A stretch of DNA of 64,000 bases. It comes from Rutidosis leptorrhynchoides. Lineage: Eukaryota > Streptophyta > Magnoliopsida > Asterales > Asteraceae. The position numbers and the translations under genes are program-made. Below are positions 12,123 through 23,345 of this stretch, one piece after another. The notes under the pieces are model-generated. The model did no database searches. It had not been told where the DNA came from and saw only the letters and a program-made list of their open reading frames with translations. The first letter of the stretch is position 1. Each line of letters opens with the position of its first letter. Where the stretch lies: contig NC_092333.1 in NCBI RefSeq assembly GCF_046630445.1, forward strand, positions 707,201,001-707,265,000, written 5' to 3'.

Positions 12123-15100
12123 TTAAGCTGTTGAAGGTGTTGACGAATCTTCTGGAAATAGATGCGGGTATTTCTTCTTCATCTGATCTTCACGCTCCCA
12201 GGTGAACTCGGGTCCTCTACGAGCATTCCATCGAACCTTAACAATTGGTATCTTGTTTTGCTTAAGTCTTTTAACCTCACGATCCATTATTTCGACGGGT
12301 TCTTCGATGAATTGAAGTTTTTCGTTGATTTGGATTTCATCTAACGGAATAGTGAGATCTTCTTTAGCAAAACATTTCTTTAAATTCGAGACGTGGAAAG
12401 TGTTATGTACAGCCGCGAGTTGTTGAGGTAACTCTAGTCGGTAAGCTACTGGTCCGACACGATCAATAATCTTGAATGGTCCAATATACCTTGGATTTAA
12501 TTTCCCTCGTTTACCAAATCGAACAACGCCTTTCCAAGGTGCAACTTTAAGCATGACCATCTCTCCAATTTCAAATTCTATATCTTTTCTTTTAATGTCA
12601 GCGTAGCTCTTTTGTCGACTTTGGGCGGTTTTCAACCGTTGTTGAATTTGGATGATCTTCTCGGTAGTTTCTTGTATAATCTCCGGACCCGTAATCTGTC
12701 TATCCCCCACTTCACTCCAACAAATTGGAGACCTTCACTTTCTACCATAAAGTGCTTCAAACGGCGCCATCTCAATGCTTGAATGGTAGCTGTTGTTGTA
12801 GGAAAATTCTGCTAACGGTAGATGTCGATCCCAACTGTTTCCGAAATCAATAACACATGCTCGTAGCATGTCTTCAAGCGTTTGTATCGTCCTTTCGCTC
12901 TGCCCATCAGTTTGTGGATGATAGGCAGTACTCATGTCTAGACGAGTTCCTAATGCTTGCTGTAATGTCTGCCAGAATCTTGAAATAAATCTGCCATCCC
13001 TATCAGAGATAATAGAGATTGGTATTCCATGTCTGGAGACGACTTCCTTCAAATACAGTCGTGCTAACTTCTCCATCTTGTCATCTTCTCTTATTGGCAG
13101 GAAGTGTGCTGATTTGGTGAGACGATCAACTATTACCCAAATAGTATCAAAACCACTTGCAGTCCTTGGCAATTTAGTGATGAAATCCATGGTAATGTTT
13201 TCCCATTTCCATTCTGGGATTTCGGGTTGTTGAAGTAGACCTGATGGTTTCTGATGCTCAGCTTTGACCTTAGAACACGTCAAACATTCTCCTACGTATT
13301 TAGTAACATCGGCTTTCATACCCGGCCACCAAAAATGTTTCTTGAGATCCTTGTACATCTTCCCCGTTCCAGGATGTATTGAGTATCTGGTTTTATGAGC
13401 TTCTCTAAGTACCATTTCTCTCATATCTCCAAATTTTGGTACCCAAATCCTTTCAGCCCTATACCGGGTTTCGTCTTCCCGAATATTAAGATGCTTCTCC
13501 GATCCTTTGGGTATTTCATCCTTTAAATTTCCCTCTTTTAAAACTCCTTGTTGCGCCTCCTTTATTTGAGTAGTAAGGTTATTATGAATCATTATATTCA
13601 TAGATTTTACTCGAATGAGTTCTCTGTCCTTCCTGCTCAAGGCATCGGCTACCACATTTGCCTTCCCCGGGTGGTAACGAATCTCAAAGTCGTAATCATT
13701 CAATAATTCAATCCACCTACGCTGCCTCATATTCAGTTGTTTCTGATTAAATATGTGTTGAAGACTTTTGTGGTCGGTATATATAATACTTTTGACCCCA
13801 TATAAGTAGTGCCTCCAAGTCTTTAATGCAAAAACAACCGCGCCTAATTCCAAATCATGCGTCGTATAATTTTGTTCGTGAATCTTCAATTGTCTAGACG
13901 CATAAGCAATCACCTTCGTTCGTTGCATTAATACACAACCGAGACCTTGCTTTGATGCGTCACAATAAATCACAAAATCATCATTCCCTTCAGGCAATGA
14001 CAATATAGGTGCCGTAGTTAGCTTTTTCTTCAATAACTGAAACGCTTTCTCTTGTTCATCATTCCATTCAAATTTCTTCCCTTTATGCGTTAATGCAGTC
14101 AAGGGTTTTGCTATTCTGGAAAAGTCTTGGATGAACCTTCTGTAGTAACCAGCTAGTCCTAAAAATTGGCGTATGTGTTTCGGAGTTTTCGGGGTTTCCC
14201 ACTTTTCAACAGTTTCTATCTTTGCCGGATCCACCTTAATACCTTCTTTGTTCACTATGTGACCAAGGAATTGAACTTCTTCCAACCAAAATGCACACTT
14301 TGAAAACTTAGCGTACAATTCTTCCTTCCTCAATACTTCTAACACCTTTCTCAAATGTTCACCGTGTTCTTGGTCATTCTTTGAGTAAATAAGTATGTCA
14401 TCAATGAAAACAATGACAAACTTGTCAAGGTATGGTCCACACACTCGGTTCATAAGGTCCATGAACACAGCTGGTGCATTAGTTAAACCAAATGGCATGA
14501 CCATAAACTCGTAATGACCGTAACGTGTTCTGAAAGCAGTCTTTGGAATATCATCTTCTTTCACCCGCATTTGATGATACCCGGAACGTAAGTCAATCTT
14601 TGAATAAACAGACGAGCCTTGTAGTTGATCAAATAAGTCATCGATTCTCGGTAGTGGGTAGCGGTTCTTGATGGTAAGTTTGTTCAACTCTCGGTAGTCG
14701 ATACACAACCTGAATGTACCATCTTTCTTCTTGACAAACAAAACAGGAGCTCCCCACGGTGATGTGCTTGGTCGAATGAAACCACGCTCTAAAAGTTCTT
14801 GTAATTGGCTTTGCAGTTCTTTCATCTCGCTGGGTGCGAGTCTGTAAGGAGCACGTGCTATTGGTGCAGCTCCTGGTACAAGATCTATTTGAAATTCAAC
14901 GGATCGATGTGGGGGTAATCCCGGTAATTCTTTCGGAAATACATCGGGAAATTCTTTTGCGACGGGAACATCATTGATGCTCTTTTCTTCAGTTTGTACT
15001 TTCTCGACGTGTGCTAGAACAGCATAGCAACCTTTTCTTATTAGTTTTTGTGCCTTCAAATTACTAATAAGATGTAGCTTCGTGTTGCCCTTTTCTCCGT

Positions 15101-16703
15101 ACACCATTAAGGGTTTTCCTTTTTCTCGTATAATGCGAATTGCATTTTTGTAACAAACGATCTCTGCTTTCACTTCTTTCAACCAGTCCATACCGATTAT
15201 CACATCAAAACTCCCTAACTCTACTGGTATCAAATCAATCTTAAATGTTTCGCTAACCAGTTTAATTTCTCGATTCCGACATATATTATCTGCTGAAATT
15301 AATTTACCATTTGCTAATTCGAGTAAAAATTTACTATCCAAAGGCGTCAATGGACAACTTAATTTAGCACAAAAATCTCTACTCATATAGCTTCTATCCG
15401 CACCCGAATCAAATAAAACGTAAGCAGATTTATTGTCAATAAGAAACGTACCCGTAACAAGCTCCGGGTCTTCCTGTGCCTCTACCGCATTAATATTGAA
15501 AACTCTTCCACGGCCTTGTCCATTCGTGTTCTCCTGGTTCGGGCAATTTCTAATAATGTGGCCTGGTTTTCCACATTTATAACAAACTACATTGGCATAA
15601 CTTGCTCCGACACTACTTGCTCCGCCATTACTCGTTCTGACACCATTTGTTCCTTTCGTTCTATTAACCCCTGGTCCGTAGACCTCACACTTCGCCGCGC
15701 TATGACCATTTCTTTTACACTTGTTGCAAAATTTGGTGCAGAACCCCGAGTGATTCTTTTCACACCTTTGGCATAGCTGCTTCTGATTGTTGTTGTTGTT
15801 GCGGTTATTATTGTTGTTGGGATGATTGTTGTAGTTGCTGTTATTGTTGTTGTTGTTGTTGTTGTTGTTGGGCCGTTTGTTGTAGTTGCGATTGATGTTG
15901 CGATTGTTGGGATAATTTTTGCGATTATTGTTGTAATTGCTGTTGTTGTTGTATTGGTGATTCTTATCACCGTTTTCCTCCCACTTTCTTTTGACTTGCT
16001 TCACATTGGCCTCTTCAGCAGTCTGTTCTTTAATTCTTTCTTCAATCTGGTTCACTAGTTTGTGAGCCATTCTACATGCCTGTTGTATGGAGGCGGGCTC
16101 GTGTGAACTTATATCTTCTTGGATTCTTTCCGGTAATCCTTTCACAAACGCGTCGATCTTCTCTTCCTCATCTTCGAATGCTCCCGGACACAATAGGCAC
16201 AATTCTGTGAATCGTCTTTCGTACGTGGTAATATCAAATCCTTGGGTTCGTAACCCTCTAAGTTCTGTCTTGAGCTTATTGACCTCGGTTCTGGGACGGT
16301 ACTTCTCGTTCATCAAGTGCTTGAATGCTGACCACGGTAGTGCGTACGCATCATCTTGTCCCACTTGCTCTAGATAGGTATTCCACCATGTTAACGCAGA
16401 ACCTGTGAAGGTATGCGTAGCGTACTTCACTTTGTCCTCTTCAGTACACTTACTTATGGCAAACACCGATTCAACCTTCTCGGTCCACCGTTTCAATCCG
16501 ATCGGTCCTTCGGGTCCATCAAATTCCAAAGGTTTGCAGGCAGTGAATTCTTTGTAGGTGCATCCTACACGATTTCCTGTACTGCTAGATCTAAGGTTAT
16601 TGTTGGTATGTAGCGCAGCCTGTACTGCGGCTATGTTTGAAGCTAGAAAAGTACGGAATTCCTCTTCATTCATATTCACGGTGTGTCGAGTAGTCGGTGC
16701 CAT
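12123..16703 (-). CDS. gypsy gag-pol coding region (nearly whole, about one break)
   Basis: The region starts at MAPTTRH (16703). Reading leftward: retrotransposon gag domain (about 16560-16000), an Asn-rich low-complexity stretch (about 15960-15785), two CCHC knuckles (about 15770-15540), protease with DSGADRS (about 15388-15418), and reverse transcriptase (about 14950-14300) with [11 protein letters not shown] and FIDDILIYS. Then come RNase H with [10 protein letters not shown] (about 13970), integrase with a CLTC zinc site (about 13290) and MDFITKLP (about 13175), and a chromodomain-like tail [15 protein letters not shown] (about 12190-12240). Products would assemble particles, copy the RNA and integrate the cDNA. 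RT-before-integrase order marks Ty3/gypsy. Confidence 0.95.
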
Positions 16704-16739
16704 TTCCTTCAAAATAGTTAAATGGAACAAGTTAATCAT

Positions 16740-17043
16740 ACAGAATATTAAGAGTAGTTAATAGTATTTCGTAGCATAATATGAACTCATTTATAAAAGC
16801 TTTTTCTTCATATTAGCGTTTTATAAGTTTAAATTCGGGTAGTACCTACCCGTTAAGTTCATACTTAGTAGCTAATATACAATTCAACTACTACAATTCT
16901 ATATGAAAAACTGATTATAATAATATTTCGCGTTCAACTTTTACACAATATTTTACAAACTTACAATACCGCTTATTTTACATATAGCGTAAAATATAGC
17001 ATATAATAAATTTGATACAAGATGGTTGTGAAGATAATTCTAG
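16740..17043 (-). other. Spacer between F-box ORF and gag with a second PPT-like site
   Basis: AT-rich noncoding DNA between the extra ORFs and gag. At 16842-16856 it carries the same 15 bases on the minus strand (TTAACGGGTAGGTAC) as the 3' polypurine tract at 12088-12102. It could be a central polypurine tract or a relic of how the extra ORFs were acquired. No other feature seen. Confidence 0.5.
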
Positions 17044-17727
17044 CTAGTACACAAGTCGTTCAGCAAAGGCAATAAAGACACGTAATTCATACGTCCAGAA
17101 ACAAGTCATGCATTCTGGTTTTACTAGGACTACTTCCCATCCTTGGTCTTGTGGAACATAACCGTTATGGCCGTTGATAAGACAGCGTGTTGTAACGTCG
17201 TCAAAGGGACGAGGGTTACGTAATGTCCAACAGTCCCGTAACAATCTAAAAACCTCATTTCTTACCCCAATTACCGACTCCGTCACTTGTGGGAACGTTT
17301 TGTTTAATAGTTGTAGCCCGATGTTCTTGTTCTCACTTTGGTGAGAAGCGAACATTACTAATCCGTAAGCATAACATGCTTCTTTATGTTGCATGTTAGC
17401 CGCTTTTTCTAAATCACGAAGTCCAATATTCGGATATATTGAGTCAAAATAATTTCTTAACCCGTTGCGTAAAATAGCATTTGGGTTCCCCGCAATATAT
17501 GCGTCAAAGTAAACACATCGTAACTTATGGGTTTCCCAATGTGATATCCCCCATCTTTCAAACGAAAGTCTCTTATAAACCAAGACATTCTTGGAACGTT
17601 CTTCGAATGTCTTACAAACTGATCTCGCCTTAAATAGTTGTGCCGAAGAATTCTGGCCGACTCTAGACAAGATTTCATCAATCATGTCTCCGGGTAGGTC
17701 TCTTAAAATATTGGGTTGTCTATCCAT
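17044..17727 (-). CDS. F-box protein carried by the gypsy element
   Basis: An uninterrupted 227-residue ORF on the same strand as gag-pol, starting MDRQPNILRDLPGDMIDEIL at 17727. Residues about 8-50 fit an F-box (LPGDMIDEILSRV...LFKARSVCKTFEE), the module that binds SKP1 in SCF ubiquitin ligases. Residues about 100-145 (LEKAANMQHKEACYAYGLVMF) look like a Sel1/TPR-type repeat, the arrangement of the plant At2g35280-like F-box family. The C-terminal third has Cys/Trp-rich segments. It lies 136 bases downstream of the acidic ORF and about 340 bases upstream of gag. A host gene fragment by ancestry is likely; any function in the element is inference. Confidence 0.85.
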   Translation of the reverse strand: MDRQPNILRDLPGDMIDEILSRVGQNSSAQLFKARSVCKTFEERSKNVLVYKRLSFERWGISHWETHKLRCVYFDAYIAGNPNAILRNGLRNYFDSIYPNIGLRDLEKAANMQHKEACYAYGLVMFASHQSENKNIGLQLLNKTFPQVTESVIGVRNEVFRLLRDCWTLRNPRPFDDVTTRCLINGHNGYVPQDQGWEVVLVKPECMTCFWTYELRVFIAFAERLVY

Positions 17728-17863
17728 TTTGTGTTTTTAAACTGTAAAATAGACAAGAGTTAGATTCATAAAAAAATACTTATTAATACAAGCAATTTTT
17801 ACATATATCATAAAGCATAAGAACACTATATTACATATATTACACCACACGAATACAACTATC

Positions 17864-18478
17864 TTATTCCGACTCGCTCGTTTCTTCTTCTTCGGTTTTG
17901 GTTCGTTTTGCCAAGTTTCTAGGGATATATGATGTTCCCCTAATACGAGCCGTCGTTGTCCACATTGGTTTAGAAAAACCTGGTGGTTTAGAGGTTCCCG
18001 GGTCATTGTTACAACTTAAGGACTTCGGGGGTTGACGATACATATAAAGTTCATCGGGGTTGGAATTAGATTTCTCTATTTTTATGCCCTTTCCCTTATT
18101 ATTTTCTTTTGCCTTTTTAAATTCAGTTGGGGTAATTTCTATAACATCATCGGAATTCTCGTCGGAATCCGATTCATCGGAGAATTGGTAATCCGCCCAA
18201 TATTTTGCTTCCTTGGCGGAAACACCATTGACCATAATTAACTTTGGTCGGTTGGTTGAGGATTTTCTTTTACTTAACCGTTTTATTATTTCCCCCACCG
18301 GTTCTATTTCTTCATCCGGTTCCGATTCTTCTTCCGGTTCCGATTCTTCTTCCGGTTCTGACTCTTCTTCCGGTTCCTCTTCGGGAACTTGTGAATCAGT
18401 CCACAAATCATTCCAATTTACATTTGACTCTTCATTATTATTAGGTGAGTCAATGGGACTTGTTCTAGAGGTAGACAT
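17864..18478 (-). CDS. Acidic Glu/Ser-rich ORF carried by the gypsy element
   Basis: An uninterrupted 204-residue ORF starting MSTSRTSPIDSPNNNEESN at 18478, the first ORF after the primer-binding site. Residues about 31-60 are short repeats of EEESEP, encoded by an 18 bp tandem repeat at about 18315-18375. A mixed-charge part follows (KGKGIKIEK) and the tail EEEETSESE is acidic again. It is probably largely disordered. I do not recognise a domain. Its position beside the F-box ORF, on the same strand and within the element, suggests the two travel together. It could be an accessory or chaperone-like protein, but no function can be read from sequence. Confidence 0.65.
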   Translation of the reverse strand: MSTSRTSPIDSPNNNEESNVNWNDLWTDSQVPEEEPEEESEPEEESEPEEESEPDEEIEPVGEIIKRLSKRKSSTNRPKLIMVNGVSAKEAKYWADYQFSDESDSDENSDDVIEITPTEFKKAKENNKGKGIKIEKSNSNPDELYMYRQPPKSLSCNNDPGTSKPPGFSKPMWTTTARIRGTSYIPRNLAKRTKTEEEETSESE

Positions 18479-18687
18479 CTATCACATAATATCAAACACG
18501 TTAAGAGATTAATATATCACATAATATTCATATGTTAAAAATATATAGTTTTCAACAAAAATGTTAAGCAATCATTTTTAAAGAAAACACGGTCGAAGTC
18601 CAGACTCACTAATGCATCCTAACAAACTCGATAAGACACACTAATGCAAATTTTCTGGTTCTCTAAGACCAACGCTCTGATACCAAC
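18479..18687 (-). other. gypsy 5' leader
   Basis: The stretch between the 5' LTR and the first ORF. It contains the primer-binding site at 18674-18685 and otherwise AT-rich leader sequence. Confidence 0.7.
18674..18685 (-). other. tRNA-iMet primer-binding site of gypsy element
   Basis: The minus strand reads TGGTATCAGAGC, 2 bases from the inner end of the 5' LTR. The match continues into GTTGG, as expected for plant initiator tRNA-Met. Confidence 0.95.
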
Positions 18688-19087
18688 TGAAATGTCCCGT
18701 TCTTATTGATTAAAAACGTTCCATATTAATTGATTTCGTTGCGAGGTTTTGACCTCTATATGAGACGTTTTTCAAAGACTGCATTCATTTTTAAAACAAA
18801 CCATAACCTTTATTTCATAAATAAAGGTTTAAAAAGCTTTACGTAGATTATCAAATAATGATAATCGAAAATATCCTGTTTACACACGACCATTACATAA
18901 TGGTTTACAATACAAATATGTTACATCGAAATCAATTTCTTGAATGCAGTTTTTACACAATATCATACAAACATGGACGCCAAATCTTGTCCTTATTTTA
19001 GTATGCGATAGCGGAAGCTCTTAATAATCACCTGAGAATAAACATGCTTAAAACGTCAACAAAAATGTTGGTGAGTTATAGGTTTAA

Positions 19088-19140
<53 letters not shown>

Positions 19141-21975
19141 AATCATAATAATAGACCACAAGATTTTATATTTCAATACACATCCCATACATAGAGATAA
19201 AAATCATTCATATGGTGAACACCTGGTAACCGACAATAACAAGATGCATATATAAGAATATCCCCATCATTCCGGGACACCCTTCGGATATGATATAAAT
19301 TTCGAAGTACTAAAGCATCCGGTACTTTGGATGGGGTTTGTTAGGCCCAATAGATCTATCTTTAGGATTCGCGTCAATTAGGGTGTCTGTTCCCAAATTC
19401 TTAGATTACCAGACTTAATAAAAAGGGGCATATTCGATTTCGATAATTCAACCATAGAATGTAGTTTCACGTACTTGTGTCTATTTTGTAAATCATTTAT
19501 AAAACCTGCATGTATTCTCATCCCAAAAATATTAGATTTTAAAAGTGGGACTATAACTCACTTTCACAGATTTTTACTTCGTCGGGAAGTAAGACTTGGC
19601 CACTGGTTGATTCACGAACCTATAACAATATATACATATATATCAAAGTATGTTCAAAATATATTTACAACACTTTTAATATATTTTGATGTTTTAAGTT
19701 TATTAAGTCAGCTGTCCTCGTTAGTAACCTATAACTAGTTGTCCACAGTTAGATGTACAGAAATAAATCGATAATTATCTTGAATCAATCCACGACCCAG
19801 TGTATACGTATCTCAGTATTGATCACAACTCAAACTATATATATTTTGGAATCAACCTCAACCCTGTATAGCTAACTCCAACATTCACATATAGAGTGTC
19901 TATGGTTGTTCCGAAATATATATAGATGTGTCGACATGATAGGTCGAAACATTGTATACGTGTCTATGGTATCTCAAGATTACATAATATACAATACAAG
20001 TTGATTAAGTTATGGTTGGAATAGATTTGTTACCAATTTTCACGTAGCTAAAATGAGAAAAATTATCCAATCTTGTTTTACCCATAACTTCTTCATTTTA
20101 AATCCGTTTTGAGTGAATCAAATTGCTATGGTTTCATATTGAACACTATTTTATGAATCTAAACAGAAAAAGTATAGGTTTATAGTCGGAAAAATAAGTT
20201 ACAAGTCATTTTTGTAAAGGTAGTCATTTCAGTCGAAAGAACGACGTCTAGATGACCATTTTAGAAAACATACTTCCACTTTGAGTTTAACCATAATTTT
20301 TGGATATAGTTTCATGTTCATAATAAAAATAATTTTCTCAGAATAACAACTTTTAAATCAAAGTTTATCATAGTTTTTAATTAACTAACCCAAAACAGCC
20401 CGCAGTGTTACTACGACGGCGTAAATCCGGTTTTACGGTGTTTTTCGTGTTTCCAGGTTTTAAATCATTAAGTTAGCATATCATATAGATATAGGACATG
20501 TGTTTAGTTGATTTTAAAAGTCAAGTTAGAAGGATTAACTTTTGTTTGCGAACAAGTTTAGAATTAACTAAACTATGTTCTAGTGATTACAAGTTTAAAC
20601 CTTCGAATAAGATAGCTTTATATGTATGAATTGAATGATGTTATGAACATCATTACTACCTTAAGTTCCTTGGATAAACCTACTGGAAAAGAGAAAAATG
20701 GATTTAGCTTCAACGGATCCTTGGATGGCTCGAAGTTCTTGAAGCAGAATCATGACACGAAAACAAGTTCAAGTAAGATCATCACTTGAAATAAGATTGT
20801 TATAGTTATAGAAATTGAACCAAAGTTTGAATATGATTATTACCTTGTATTAGAATGATAACCTACTGTAAGAAACAAAGATTTCTTGAGGTTGGATGAT
20901 CACCTTACAAGATTGGAAGTGAGTTAGCAAACTTGAAAGTATTCTTGATTTTATGAAACTAGAACTTTTGGAATTTATGAAGAACACTTAGAACTTGAAG
21001 ATAGAACTTGAGAGAGATCAATTAGATGAAGAAAATTGAAGAATGAAAGTGTTTGTAGGTGTTTTTGGTCGTTGGTGTATGGATTAGATATAAAGGATAT
21101 GTAATTTTGTTTTCATGTAAATAAGTCATGAATGATTACTCATATTTTTGTAATTTTATGAGATATTTCATGCTAGTTTCCAAATGATGGTTCCCACATG
21201 TGTTAGGTGACTCACATGGGCTGCTAAGAGCTGATCATTGGAGTGTATATACCAATAGTACATACATCTAAAAGCTGTGTATTGTACGAGTACGAATACG
21301 GGTGCATACGAGTAGAATTGTTGATGAAACTGAACGAGGATGTAATTGTAAGCATTTTTGTTAAGTAGAAGTATTTTGATAAGTGTATTGAAGTCTTTCA
21401 AAAGTGTATAAATACATATTAAAACACTACATGTATATACATTTTAACTGAGTCGTTAAGTCATCGTTAGTCGTTACATGTAAGTGTTGTTTTGAAACCT
21501 TTAGGTTAACGATCTTGTTAAATGTTGTTAACCCAATGTTTATAATATCAAATGAGATTTTAAATTATTATATTATCATGATATTATCATGTATGAATAT
21601 CTCTTAATATGATATATATACATTAAATGTCTTTACAACGATAATCGTTACATATATGTCTCGTTTAAAAATCATTAAGTTAGTAGTCTTGTTTTTACAT
21701 ATGTAGTTCATTGTTAATATACTTAATGATATGTTTACTTATCATAGTATCATGTTAACTATATATATATCCATATATATGTCATCATATAGTTTTTACA
21801 AGTTTTAACGTTCGTGAATCACCGGTCAACTTGGGTGGTCAATTGTCTATATGAAACATATTTCAATTAATCAAGTCTTAACAAGTTTGATTGCTTAACA
21901 TGTTGGAAACATTTAATCATGTAAATATCAATCTCAATTAATATATATAAACATGGAAAAGTTCGGGTCACTACA
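18688..21975 (-). repeat. 5' LTR of gypsy element
   Basis: This is 3,288 bp, TGAAATGTCCCG at 18688 and CACTACA at 21975. It should carry the element promoter. The 34-base excess over the other LTR is explained exactly by the longer AT run at 19090-19138. Confidence 0.95.
19090..19138. repeat. (AT)n microsatellite in gypsy 5' LTR
   Basis: 49 bases of pure TA/AT repeat, against 15 bases at 9236-9250 in the other LTR. It accounts for the whole length difference between two LTRs that were identical at insertion. Confidence 0.95.
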
Positions 21976-21980
21976 TAAGC
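21976..21980. other. Target-site duplication TAAGC, right side of gypsy
   Basis: Repeat of 8829-8833, directly after the right gypsy LTR. Confidence 0.95.
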
Positions 21981-22231
21981 AATCATGATATGTGGTTCTT
22001 TGTGATAATGAGAGTGCGATTCATTTGGCTAGAAATTCTATGTATCATAAGCGGACAAAACATATTGATGTGAGGTATCATTGGATTAGAGAACGTCTTG
22101 AAGATGGTTCGTTTGAACTTGATAAAGTTCATACAGATGATAATGGTTCTGATATGTTCACAAAGGCTTTAGCAAGTGAGAAGCTCAAGGTATGTTGCTC
22201 GATCGTCGGGATGGCGATTCCTTCCTCATAA
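21981..22231 (+). pseudogene. copia RNase H, part after the nested insertion (fossil)
   Basis: The end of copia RNase H is readable: LCDNESAIHLARNSMYHKRT near 21998, then HIDVRYHWIRE and a C-terminal MFTKALASEKL. These are the last conserved motifs before the 3' LTR in TNT1-like elements. It belongs to the element that starts at 4298. Confidence 0.9.
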
Positions 22232-22234
22232 TTG

Positions 22235-22248
22235 AAAAGGGGGAGATT
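22235..22248 (+). other. Polypurine tract of copia element
   Basis: AAAAGGGGGAGATT lies directly before the 3' LTR start TGTTGGG at 22249. This is the usual copia plus-strand primer. Confidence 0.9.
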
Positions 22249-23017
22249 TGTTGGGTTTATATGTGGGTTTTCAATATGAGAAAATGTTAGCCCAATGTCT
22301 AAAGCCCAACAAATTTAGGCCCAAGATGCTTGTTGACTTGGTCAAGTGTCTTAGGCATTATTTGAATCAATTGTGCAGCTGTATTCATTAAGAGAGAGAT
22401 TACAGAGAGTTGAGAGATCAAGAAAAAGAGTCAAAAACTCCATTTCCGTCTACAATGACAGCAGACCAGAAAAGCGACAATCCCTGGAGATCTAACCGTT
22501 GGATCTTCATCAAATTTGGGCTGTGTCTTCCTGACATCAGTGCCAAGGTTTTCAACCGTTGAATTCGTCTAAAGAGGTCTGTAGCTCGAGTTACAGTAGG
22601 TCGAACAGTAGCAGAATTTTGGGTGATGTTATTACTCTTTTGTCTTTAATTTCTTCATATACTTGTTGATTATTGTTGTTCAAGAGTATGATGATATTGT
22701 ATACCTCTAGTTGATCTAGAGAAGGATTATTGTATTGCTCTCTTGTTGATGATAGTGGAATTTAAGTGGCTTACGAGTCCCGTGGTTTTTACTCTCGATT
22801 TTGAGAGGTTTTCCACGTAAAAAGTCTCGTGTGTATTGTGTGTGCTTATTTATTTCGTATTTGCTGATTTGGGACAGAATTGGGGCTGATTTGTGGTGAT
22901 TCTGGTATTACCTTATTTGTTAGTTTCCTCACGGGTTCATACGGGTCGGGAAATGTTTGTCAAATGGATGTTTGTTTCCGTTGTGTAGATTGACCATTGT
23001 GACTTATTTTCCCATCA
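22249..23017 (+). repeat. 3' LTR of copia element
   Basis: 769 bp, TGTTGGG to CCCATCA, paired with 4298-5064. It is followed by the target-site repeat ATCTT at 23018-23022. Confidence 0.95.
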
Positions 23018-23290
23018 ATCTTTACATGCGCTTTTAGTGTTGCGGTGGGGCCAAGTTTTCCTTAGTTACCGACGTCGATATGTGTAATTGGGGTGGTGAT
23101 CCAAATTTTTTTTATGGAAGACATAAAACGTAGACTTGCATCGGCTTGTGAAGTGCTGAATGTAATGTGGTGCGCTTTAGATGTTTGCAAAGTATGAATG
23201 ATCTAAGACATGAAAATTCAATTCGACTTATTACGATAATGATGATGATGATTTTGATTATGTATGCAACTATAATACAACAAAGCAGAA
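23018..23290 (-). repeat. Right arm of foldback, outer part
   Basis: This continues the right arm after the copia insertion. ACATGCGCTTTTAGTGTTGCG at its start pairs with the arm near 3852-3866, and GACATGAAAATTCAATTCGAC near 23208 pairs with the arm near 3670. Similarity fades near AACAAAGC at about 23283. A partial extra copy of the TTCGACTTATACAACG piece lies at about 23310-23345. Confidence 0.8.
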
Positions 23291-23345
23291 AAATTGGTCA
23301 AAGGGCCAAGTTTTCGATTCGACTTATACAACGATTTGTACGGAA

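Larger units (their letters stand above)
8834..21975 (-). mobile_element. Ty3/gypsy chromovirus-like element with two extra ORFs, nested in copia
   Basis: A 13,142 bp minus-strand element flanked by the 5 bp direct repeat TAAGC. From its 5' end (right) it has LTR 18688-21975, an iMet PBS, an acidic ORF, an F-box ORF, gag-pol (12123-16703), a polypurine tract and LTR 8834-12087. RT precedes integrase, as in gypsy, and a chromodomain-like C-terminus suggests the Tekay/Del lineage. The element looks nearly whole, with about one break in gag-pol. By eye the LTRs differ by only about ten substitutions in 3.25 kb plus one microsatellite length change, so it is very young (of the order of 0.1-0.3 million years). 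Confidence 0.95.
4298..23017 (+). mobile_element. Ty1/copia (TNT1/Tork-like) element split by a nested gypsy element
   Basis: The two LTRs (4298-5064 and 22249-23017) are flanked by the 5 bp direct repeat ATCTT (4293-4297 and 23018-23022). Between them are a PBS-like site, gag with a zinc knuckle, protease, integrase, reverse transcriptase and RNase H in copia order (integrase before RT), and a polypurine tract. Without the 13.1 kb gypsy insert (8834-21975 plus one TSD) the element is about 5.6 kb, normal for the family. The coding part is broken in several places besides the nested insertion, so it is a fossil. By eye the LTRs differ at roughly 25 of 767 sites, which suggests about one to two million years at usual plant rates. 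Confidence 0.95.

Noticed and set aside
15785-16058. Plus-strand ORF rich in Val/Ile opposite gypsy gag
   Set aside because: It is the antisense of the Asn-codon repeat in gag; the low-complexity GTT/ATT pattern keeps it open.
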